A program made the translations under genes and the position numbers. A stretch of 47,381 bases of DNA. It comes from Ruminococcaceae bacterium UBA2854 (lineage in GTDB: Bacteria; Bacillota; Clostridia; Oscillospirales; Acutalibacteraceae). The stretch is taken from the NCBI GenBank assembly GCA_002350765.1, contig DEFK01000012.1, positions 1 through 47,381 on the forward strand. Direction: 5' to 3'. Under the pieces are notes generated by a model. It had not been told where the DNA came from. It saw nothing but the letters and a program-made list of their open reading frames with translations, and did no database searches. Shown here piece after piece: positions 42,421 to 47,381 of the stretch (positions within the stretch are counted from its first letter, which is position 1; every line of letters starts with the position of its first letter).

Positions 42421-43095
42421 TTAGATTTTTAAAACCTGCGTAAGAGTTTTTTCGGCGTTTTTAATCATCTGATTCAGCGCCGAATAGCTGTCGTTGAACT
42501 TTTCGGAAAGAATATCCGCGTTTAGTTCAATTCCCTCAACATTACCGCCGAGTTTTATATCGTCCATTTTAGCGTTGTTTAGTCCGAGATACGCGTTACA
42601 GTATTTTTCCGTAGCTGGAGTATCGAGGGAGAAAATATCCGACGGATTGTTTTTGTTCCAGAAATAGATTTTTCTGAACGCGTTGTACTGGGCGATTGTA
42701 AGGTAATCCGTTATACCTTTGGAGATTTTTTTATTATTAAGCTCCGCTAAAAGGCTGTAGATTACCGCTGTTGAGTTAACCAGAAGCTTTCTGTTCAAGA
42801 GGCAGTAGGTGTTAGATTTAATTCGGTTAACGTCCTCGATTTCGTCTATATCGGGGATCGAATCCGCGTCGGTATCAGCTCCGCTCGGATTCGTAGTTCT
42901 GCCTAAGAGATAGTCTACGGACACGTCGTAAAAATCCGCGGTTTTAACCAGAAAACTAAGACCGCATTCGCGGATACCTTTTTCATAGTGTGATAAAAGC
43001 GCCTGGGATATACCAAGCTCAGCGCAAGCCTCTTTCTGGCTTAATCCTTTTTTCTTACGTAAGCGGGTAATTATCCTGCCGAATTCTTTATTCAT
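42421..43095 (-). CDS. XRE-family helix-turn-helix regulator (224 aa)
   Basis: N-terminal Cro/CI-type HTH (about 5-60): ITRLRKKKGLSQKEACAELG, ISQALLSHYEKGIRECGL, then DVSVDYLLGRTTNP. The C-terminal 150 residues are helical with no recognised domain. Such proteins are common single regulators in Ruminococcaceae; targets unknown. Start: ATG 43095 (MNKEFGRII) fits relatives; an in-frame ATG at 43107 has AAAGG too close (2 bases), and 43095 has it rather far (14 bases), so the start is uncertain. Convergent with the pseudokinase gene. Confidence 0.82.
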   Translation of the reverse strand: MNKEFGRIITRLRKKKGLSQKEACAELGISQALLSHYEKGIRECGLSFLVKTADFYDVSVDYLLGRTTNPSGADTDADSIPDIDEIEDVNRIKSNTYCLLNRKLLVNSTAVIYSLLAELNNKKISKGITDYLTIAQYNAFRKIYFWNKNNPSDIFSLDTPATEKYCNAYLGLNNAKMDDIKLGGNVEGIELNADILSEKFNDSYSALNQMIKNAEKTLTQVLKI

Positions 43096-43147
43096 AATAA
43101 ATTCCATAGCCTTTCTGCCCACAAATAGAAATTATATTTCCGTACGA

Positions 43148-43168
43148 CCTTATCGTGGGCTGATAAGG
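43148..43168. repeat. Inverted repeat upstream of the XRE gene
   Basis: CCTTATC / GATAAGG arms with a seven-base spacer, flanked by two AAATAGAAATT copies. It lies about 50 bases upstream of the regulator start and could be an autoregulatory site. Confidence 0.35.
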
Positions 43169-43345
43169 TGTAAATAGAAATTCAGTCATCGCTCGTTGAC
43201 GCTTGCGGCAAACTGAGCGGACAACATTAATCAGTTTAGTGCGTATCTTTCCACTAAATATCCAATATTACAAATAGTATAATTATTATACAATGTAATA
43301 TACAATTTGTAAAGTGCGGATTATAATAATCGAGGAGATAAATTA

Positions 43346-43972
43346 ATGCAGAATTATGTAATACATTTTATACGCCACGGCGATATATCCGATACCCACC
43401 AGGGAAAATATATCGGCACTACCGATGTTCCCTTGAGCGAAGAGGGTATAAATAAGCTAAAGGAATATGATAGCAAGTATATCTACCCTGGTACGCAGGT
43501 CGTATTTACAAGCCCGCTTAAACGCTGTAAACAGACCGCGCAGATAATCTATCCCCAGCAAACTCCGCTTATTATAGACCAGCTTTCCGAATGCTGTTTC
43601 GGAGAGTGGGAGAACAAGACCGCGGACGAGCTGAAGGATAATCCCGATTTCGAGAAATGGCTCGCTGGCGAAACCGATGTTAAGCCGCCGAGAGGTGAGA
43701 GCGGAGCCCAGTTTACACAGCGCGTATGTCTTATATTCGAGCAGATTGTCGAGGGTATGATGAAAACAGGCAACACCGAAGCGGTAATAATTACCCACGG
43801 TGGTGTTATAATGACTATCCTTTCCGTTTACGGTATACCTCGGGCAAAGCCTTTCGAGTGGGTTATGGATAACGGCTTCGGCTATTCCGTAAGAATTAAT
43901 CCGATGATGTGGCAGCGCGACAGGGTTATGGAGGTATATAGGAAAATCCCTGTTATTAACAGTGAACAGTAA
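43346..43972 (+). CDS. Histidine phosphatase family protein (208 aa)
   Basis: Phosphoglycerate-mutase-like fold. Seen: catalytic FIRHGDIS (RHG motif), FTSPLKRCKQTA, the acid-donor region LSECCFGEWENKTADEL, and the second His in IITHGGVIM. Broad family (sugar phosphatases, alpha-ribazole phosphatase); substrate not determinable. ATG 43346 with GAGGAG upstream. The last six codons lie in an intergenic short-repeat patch that supplies the stop. Confidence 0.88.
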   Translation: MQNYVIHFIRHGDISDTHQGKYIGTTDVPLSEEGINKLKEYDSKYIYPGTQVVFTSPLKRCKQTAQIIYPQQTPLIIDQLSECCFGEWENKTADELKDNPDFEKWLAGETDVKPPRGESGAQFTQRVCLIFEQIVEGMMKTGNTEAVIITHGGVIMTILSVYGIPRAKPFEWVMDNGFGYSVRINPMMWQRDRVMEVYRKIPVINSEQ

Positions 43973-43993
43973 TCAGTTCTCAGTTCTCAGTGC
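43960..43993. repeat. Degenerate short-repeat patch at the phosphatase 3' end
   Basis: Variants of AGTGAACAGT, AATCAGTTCTC and AGTTCTCAGTG (complement of the CTGA/CACTG type). It overlaps the final codons (INSEQ) of the histidine phosphatase. Confidence 0.5.
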
Positions 43994-44023
43994 TTTAGTC
44001 GAGTAATTGGAATAGTAATTTTT

Positions 44024-44083
44024 TTGCCCGACGGAATTTATATGCAAGCTCCGCTTGCGGAGCATATTAATACTATCGGGCAA
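44024..44083 (+). terminator. Compound hairpin, probable terminator
   Basis: Outer stem TTGCCCGA (44024-44031) with TCGGGCAA (44076-44083), then CTTTTATT. Inside is a perfect GCTCCGC TT GCGGAGC hairpin. The 3' half recurs near 46805. Confidence 0.55.
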
Positions 44084-44155
44084 CTTTTATTGTATATTAT
44101 AGTATGCTGTTTGCACGACCATAACTGCTCACTGAATACTGAACACTGATCACTC
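44062..44155. repeat. Dispersed intergenic repeat, copy A
   Basis: Starts GCATATTAATACTATCGGGC and continues through a T-rich part, GCTGTTTGCACGACCATAAC, and a CTGAACA-type patch. A diverged copy with the same order lies at 46806-46899. Confidence 0.6.
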
Positions 44156-44156
44156 G

Positions 44157-44176
44157 ATTGTAAACAACTTTACAAT
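44157..44176. promoter_or_regulatory. Palindrome in the leuB leader region
   Basis: ATTGTAAA CAAC TTTACAAT: perfect 8-bp arms about 55 bases upstream of the leuB ATG. The position suits an operator, but no confident -35/-10 pair was found next to it. Confidence 0.4.
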
Positions 44177-44231
44177 CTAAATTATAAACTTGTGAGATAA
44201 TAATAACAGTATATATTAAGGAGACGTAGAT

Positions 44232-45305
44232 ATGAATAACTACAAAATAACATTACTAAAGGGTGACGGTATAGGTCCCGAAATCGTAGACGAGGCGGTA
44301 AAGGTTCTTAACAAAACCGCTGATAAATTCGGCTTTGCGGTCGAGTATGACGAGGCGTTAATGGGCGGATGCGCTATTGACGCGACAGGCGAGCCTCTGC
44401 CGCAGGAAACAATAGATAAGTGTAAAGCGTCGGACAGCGTGCTTTTAGGCGCTGTAGGCGGCCCTAAGTGGGATAATCTCCCCGGCAGCAAACGTCCCGA
44501 GGCTGGACTTCTCGGAATCAGAGGAGCGTTAGGTCTTTTCGCTAATTTAAGACCGTCCGTTATCTTCGAGCCCTTACAGGGCGACTCTCCGATTAAGGAC
44601 GAGATTATCGGCGGCCAGCTCGATATCCTTATCGTACGTGAATTAACAGGCGGTATCTACTTCGGTAAACGCGGAAGAACTACCACCGAGGACGGCGCTC
44701 CCGCGGCATGGGATACCGAGATGTATTCTGTTCCCGAAATCGAGCGTATCGCCAGAGTAGCTTTTGAAATGGCTATGAAGCGTGATAAGAGAGTTACAAG
44801 CGTTGATAAGGCTAACGTGCTCGAGAGCTCGCGTCTTTGGAGAGAAACCGTTATTAAGGTAGCCGAGGATTATCCCGAGGTTGAGCTTAATCACCTTTAT
44901 GTTGATAACTGCGCTATGCAGCTTGTCAGAAATCCGCGTCAGTTTGACGTTATCGTAACCTCGAATATTTTCGGAGATATCCTTTCCGATGAGGCTTCTA
45001 TGATAGCGGGTTCAATCGGTATGCTCGCTTCCGCAAGTCTTGCCGAGGGTAAGTTCGGACTCTACGAGCCTATCCACGGTTCAGCTCCCGATATCGCGGG
45101 TCAGGGTATATCCAACCCCTTGGCTACTATTCTGTCAGTAGCTATGATGCTTCGCTATTCTCTCGATGAAAGTGAAGCCGCTGACGCTATAGAGAACGCT
45201 GTTAACGAAGCTCTTAAAAAGTACAGAACTCCCGATATTTATGCCGAGGGTATGACTAAGGTTTCTACATCAGAAATGGGAGATAAGGTTTGTGAGTTCA
45301 TTTAA
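44232..45305 (+). CDS. leuB: 3-isopropylmalate dehydrogenase (357 aa)
   Basis: Oxidative decarboxylation in leucine synthesis, NAD-dependent. Seen: LLKGDGIGPEIVDEAVKVL, LLGAVGGPKWDNLPG, RPEAGLLGIRGALGLFANLRP, ELTGGIYFGKRG, the metal-binding YVDNCAMQLVRNPRQFDVIV, and FGLYEPIHGSAPDIAGQGIS. ERI/ELTGGIYFG marks it as leuB and not isocitrate dehydrogenase. leuA, leuC and leuD are not adjacent. AAGGAG ribosome-binding site. Confidence 0.95.
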   Translation: MNNYKITLLKGDGIGPEIVDEAVKVLNKTADKFGFAVEYDEALMGGCAIDATGEPLPQETIDKCKASDSVLLGAVGGPKWDNLPGSKRPEAGLLGIRGALGLFANLRPSVIFEPLQGDSPIKDEIIGGQLDILIVRELTGGIYFGKRGRTTTEDGAPAAWDTEMYSVPEIERIARVAFEMAMKRDKRVTSVDKANVLESSRLWRETVIKVAEDYPEVELNHLYVDNCAMQLVRNPRQFDVIVTSNIFGDILSDEASMIAGSIGMLASASLAEGKFGLYEPIHGSAPDIAGQGISNPLATILSVAMMLRYSLDESEAADAIENAVNEALKKYRTPDIYAEGMTKVSTSEMGDKVCEFI

Positions 45306-45331
45306 TAAATTCATAAACTAATGAATGATGT

Positions 45332-45378
45332 ATCTGACTACTGAATCTGCTCGTTATTCACCAGCCGCTGACTATTAG
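45332..45378. repeat. Degenerate short-repeat patch between leuB and cpsB-like gene
   Basis: Variants of CTGACTA, CTGAATC, CTGCTCG, GCTGACTATT. Same class as the other patches. Confidence 0.45.
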
Positions 45379-45405
45379 ACACTTTTTCGACTGAAAGGAG
45401 AAAAA

Positions 45406-46101
45406 ATGTATTACGATATGCACTCCCACATTCTGCCCGAAATGGACGACGGCTCTAAGAGCGTTGAGATGAGCCTCGAGATAATCGAAAAGCTCAGAGC
45501 GCAGAATGTAAAGAATATAAGCTTTACTCCGCATTACTACACCAACGAGGAGAGTATGCAGAGCTTTTTAAAACGCCGTAAGGAGAGTATGGATAAGCTT
45601 CTGCCTGAGCTTCCCGACGATATAAATGTATGTATCGGCGCGGAGGTTTACGTTACCGATTATCTCTTTAACAACAATGATTTATCGGAAATCTGTTACG
45701 GCAATTCAAAATACATTCTCTGTGAGTTTTCATTCGGATCTCATTTTTCCGAAAGAACTATGGAGTGGTTCTATAAGCTTCAGTCGCGCGGATTAAAGCC
45801 CGTGCTTACCCATATCGAGCGCTATCATCACCTTATGGCTGACGAGGGGCTTGTTCAGGATTTATGCGACGAGGATATTTTAATACAGACCAACGTCGGC
45901 GCGTTTAAAGGCTTTTCCCAGAAGCGCAAGCTTTTAAAGTATATTAAGCGTGGCTATATCGACATAGTAGGTACAGACTGCCATTCCCTGGAAAGAGGTA
46001 ATCCCGACGACTACACCCCGACAATGGAGCTTATACGCGATAAATGCGGTCAGGAGTATGTCGAACATATTGTAAATACATCTAAAGAGATTTTTAATTA
46101 A
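45406..46101 (+). CDS. CpsB/YwqE-type PHP tyrosine-protein phosphatase (231 aa)
   Basis: Mn-dependent phosphatase of the PHP superfamily; relatives dephosphorylate BY-kinases that control capsule or exopolysaccharide synthesis. Seen: metal motif DMHSHILPEMDDG, FTPHYY, GAEVYVTD, LTHIERYHH and IVGTDCHS. Full length. No BY-kinase or polysaccharide genes are in the window, so its partner is elsewhere. Good GAAAGGAG site; followed by a terminator. Confidence 0.92.
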   Translation: MYYDMHSHILPEMDDGSKSVEMSLEIIEKLRAQNVKNISFTPHYYTNEESMQSFLKRRKESMDKLLPELPDDINVCIGAEVYVTDYLFNNNDLSEICYGNSKYILCEFSFGSHFSERTMEWFYKLQSRGLKPVLTHIERYHHLMADEGLVQDLCDEDILIQTNVGAFKGFSQKRKLLKYIKRGYIDIVGTDCHSLERGNPDDYTPTMELIRDKCGQEYVEHIVNTSKEIFN

Positions 46102-46104
46102 TTT

Positions 46105-46132
46105 AAACCGCCGATATTTGTCGGCGGTTTTT
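46105..46132 (+). terminator. Rho-independent terminator
   Basis: AAACCGCCGA/TCGGCGGTTT with a six-base loop and T run, just after the PHP phosphatase. Confidence 0.9.
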
Positions 46133-46175
46133 ACTGTATTAGTGAGCAGTAAGCTGTAATTAGTGATCAGTTCTT
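46133..46175. repeat. Degenerate short-repeat patch
   Basis: TTAGTGAGCAGTAAGCTG and ATTAGTGATCAGTTC variants. It marks the point where the minus-strand coiled-coil gene loses its natural sequence. Confidence 0.5.
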
Positions 46176-46248
46176 CAAGTTTTTTTATTTTTTTCTGTAT
46201 CATTTTAGCCTGTGTAAAATACTCTTGCGCCCATTCGTTATAATCCAT
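46162..46248 (-). pseudogene. Truncated small coiled-coil gene (phage-like)
   Basis: Begins ATG 46248 with a GAGAGGTAACG ribosome-binding site and encodes MDYNEWAQEYFTQAKMIQKK followed by IKKLEEL, a pattern seen at the start of short coiled-coil proteins in clostridial prophages and mobile elements. After about 29 residues the frame runs into the short-repeat patch and then the PHP gene's antisense strand, so the natural C-terminus is lost. The open frame formally continues to 45934, but that part is antisense to a real gene. Confidence 0.45.
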
Positions 46249-46274
46249 AAGCGTTACCTCTCTGTTTTTGGGTA

Positions 46275-46301
46275 TAAAAAAAGACCTGCATATGCAAGCC
46301 T
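46275..46301 (-). terminator. Terminator after the small minus-strand gene
   Basis: On the minus strand AGGCTTGCA and TGCAGGTCT pair with two G-U wobbles and run into TTTTTTT. Confidence 0.6.
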
Positions 46302-46364
46302 TGTAATATTAAGCTTTATAATTACATTATAAAAATGCGCTACGGATAAACGCTATAACGCAAA

Positions 46365-46583
46365 TTAATTAACTACTATTGCTTTTATTTCATTTTCAAA
46401 CAAACCAATATATTTATTATCAGTTGTTAAAATATCAAGCTGAGCGATTTCAGGCTCATTGTTAGCCCCGGATGTGTAACCACGATAATAACCAGTTAAT
46501 ACTTCTCCATCATTACAAGTTATTTTTAACATCGTATTATTATTCAGTTCTTTTATTCCTCTTAATTTTTCTTTTATTTTCAT
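46365..46583 (-). CDS. Small LSm-like protein, phage/mobile-element type (72 aa)
   Basis: MKIKEKLRGIKELNNNTMLK is followed by ITCNDGEVLTGYYRGYTSG, NNEPEIAQLDIL and the last strand FENEIKAIVV: a short all-beta pattern like Sm-fold proteins encoded in Firmicute prophages. ATG 46583 follows AAAGAGGT. Its frame is open upstream into the remnant at 46584-46778, with no stop between. The function is unknown. Base composition is visibly more AT-rich than the core genes. Confidence 0.6.
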   Translation of the reverse strand: MKIKEKLRGIKELNNNTMLKITCNDGEVLTGYYRGYTSGANNEPEIAQLDILTTDNKYIGLFENEIKAIVVN

Positions 46584-46778
46584 AGTCGTTACCTCTTTGG
46601 AACAATATGAACTCCATTTTCCTTCTTGATAATTGCTGTGTCCTTTAATATGTTTTTCTTGTTTTCCTTTCAATATAGAAGTGTTGATTTTCTCCGATTT
46701 TATAATCTTTTTTATTCTATTGTCATCTAAGTCTATTATATCACTTAATTTTGTTTTTTCAATATTCTTGATGCACCT
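46584..46778 (-). pseudogene. Remnant of phage head/polymorphic-toxin-50-type protein
   Basis: Sixty-five open codons without a proper start; a TAG stands at 46781-46779. The segment ILKGKQEKHIKGHSNYQEGK resembles the conserved start of the polymorphic toxin type 50 domain found at the C-terminus of some Firmicute phage head proteins. After KW the similarity stops and the sequence reads through a ribosome-binding site (KEVTT) straight into the LSm-like gene. Both ends are missing, so it is a decayed fragment. Confidence 0.4.
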
Positions 46779-46805
46779 CTATATCTGCACCGCTCCGCGA
46801 GAAGC

Positions 46806-46899
46806 GCATATTAATACTGTCGGGCAACCTTCTTTATATTATATCCGAGCTGTCTACACGACCAATACTGACTACTGTATACTAAACTACTGTTCACTA
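46806..46899. repeat. Dispersed intergenic repeat, copy B
   Basis: GCATATTAATACTGTCGGGC, a T-rich part, GCTGTCTACACGACCAATAC and CTGACTACTG patches: same order as copy A at 44062-44155, with several substitutions and small gaps. Confidence 0.6.
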
Positions 46900-46965
46900 A
46901 AAAAAGACTTCCTTAGGGCTGATTCCGAAAAGGATGTTTTCAGTTTAAGGCGGTGCCCTATGTGT

Positions 46966-46993
46966 AGGCGGACAGCTCAGGCTGTCCGCCTTT
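46966..46993. terminator. Hairpin at the recombinase 3' end
   Basis: AGGCGGACAG and CTGTCCGCCT arms around a short loop. It includes the stop region of the minus-strand recombinase; T runs are short on both sides, so the termination strength is uncertain. Confidence 0.45.
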
Positions 46994-47381
46994 CGTCATG
47001 CGTTTTTTCTTCTGCTTGATTGATTTCGCTCGGCAGAGCGAATGTTCCGATGTAGCGGAAGTAGATATCGATTTGCTGCGGAGAGGTTTGGCTGTGTTTT
47101 TTCTCACGCTCGTGAACGACGATTTTGCTGATGAAGGTTCTCAGTACCTCGGGCGTCAGCTCCTGCACACATACATATTTCCTGACAATGTCAAGGAACT
47201 TCTGTACATTGGTACACTCGTTTTTGAGTGTACCGATTTCTTTTTGAAGCTCGGGAATTGATGCTTCAAGCTCCTTCTGCTCATCGTTGTAGTCAACTGA
47301 CAGCATTCTGTACTGCTCATCGCTGATACGTCCGAGAACGTTATCCTCATACAAGCGCTTGAACAGAGATTTTAACTCAAC
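46977..47381 (-). CDS. Large serine recombinase, C-terminal part (5' end outside window)
   Basis: The frame is open to the window edge (VELKSLFKRLYEDNVLGRIS), so the start lies beyond. Seen: SDEQYRMLSVDYNDEQKELE, a coiled-coil (about 30-70 of the visible part) with a PELQKEIGTLKNEC stretch, the segment LTPEVLRTFISKIVVHEREK, and IDIYFRYIGTF near the end. This is the typical C-terminus of resolvase/invertase-type integrases of clostridial mobile elements. The catalytic N-terminal domain cannot be checked. An integrated element probably lies to the right. Confidence 0.88.
   Translation of the reverse strand, partial: VELKSLFKRLYEDNVLGRISDEQYRMLSVDYNDEQKELEASIPELQKEIGTLKNECTNVQKFLDIVRKYVCVQELTPEVLRTFISKIVVHEREKKHSQTSPQQIDIYFRYIGTFALPSEINQAEEKTHDERRTA

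Noticed and set aside
43123..43345. A defined divergent promoter between the XRE and histidine phosphatase genes
   Set aside because: Several TATAAT-like sites occur in very AT-rich DNA, but no -35/-10 pair with proper spacing could be preferred on either strand.
45934..46161. C-terminal part of the open frame starting at 46248 (minus)
   Set aside because: It is antisense to the PHP phosphatase and its terminator; only the first about 29 codons look genuine.
46633..47019. 128-codon plus-strand frame
   Set aside because: Crosses phage debris, an intergenic repeat and the recombinase 3' end in antisense; no domain pattern.
1..47381. CRISPR array, tRNA or rRNA genes
   Set aside because: No regularly spaced identical repeats with unique spacers, and no tRNA cloverleaf or conserved rRNA segment, were recognised by eye.

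Overview
The window looks like a chromosomal segment of an anaerobic, moderately AT-rich Gram-positive gut bacterium, most likely Oscillospiraceae/Ruminococcaceae. Three things point there: the Firmicute housekeeping order yicC-remA-gmk-rpoZ-priA-def-fmt-(zinc peptidase)-rsmB-rlmN-stp-prkC-rsgA-thiN, a secreted GH13 amylase with a starch-binding module, and a dockerin-bearing secreted protein. Together they recall starch-degrading Ruminococcus (R. bromii-like) species. This is inference from gene content; no taxonomic marker such as 16S rRNA is present.

Left part (1-6940): the 3' part of an IS200/IS605 transposase with its hairpin-rich right end; a strong sigma-A promoter with two near-palindromic operators in front of a wrecked DUF3793 gene; then a two-gene unit of secreted proteins. 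The first carries a Cys version of the UGSC redox motif. The second joins the domain that accompanies UGSC proteins to starch-binding-type modules and to a C-terminal domain that recurs in the amylase 12 kb away. This pair is the best candidate for an undescribed system.

Middle left (7050-15923): a PcrA-type helicase; a LytTR regulator/DUF3021 membrane protein module with a small Cys-rich partner and a matching LytTR-type direct repeat at its promoter; a secreted MucBP/Ig-like protein whose frame is broken twice at A6 runs, one of them a perfectly phased A AAA AAG heptamer; and an SPFH / zinc-ribbon / TPM-domain membrane operon resembling B. subtilis ydjI-ydjG-ydjH.

Middle (16024-23733): an acidic membrane-anchored protein (minus strand), phosphoglucomutase, alpha-amylase, a dispersed palindromic element, a secreted dockerin protein and YebC (both minus strand).

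Core block (23897-42370): a long co-directional run for RNA turnover, nucleotide metabolism, replication restart, N-terminal formyl-Met handling, rRNA modification, Ser/Thr phosphorylation signalling (PP2C plus PASTA kinase) and ribosome assembly. It is interrupted by three tandem paralogous serine-hydrolase lipoproteins and ends with a zinc-ribbon PASTA protein whose kinase domain has lost all catalytic residues.

Right part (42421-47381): an XRE regulator, a histidine phosphatase, leuB and a CpsB-type PHP phosphatase, separated by intergenic DNA rich in degenerate CTGA(A/T)CA-type short repeats. The end holds prophage-like remnants and the C-terminal part of a large serine recombinase that runs off the window. 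No tRNA, rRNA or CRISPR array was seen.
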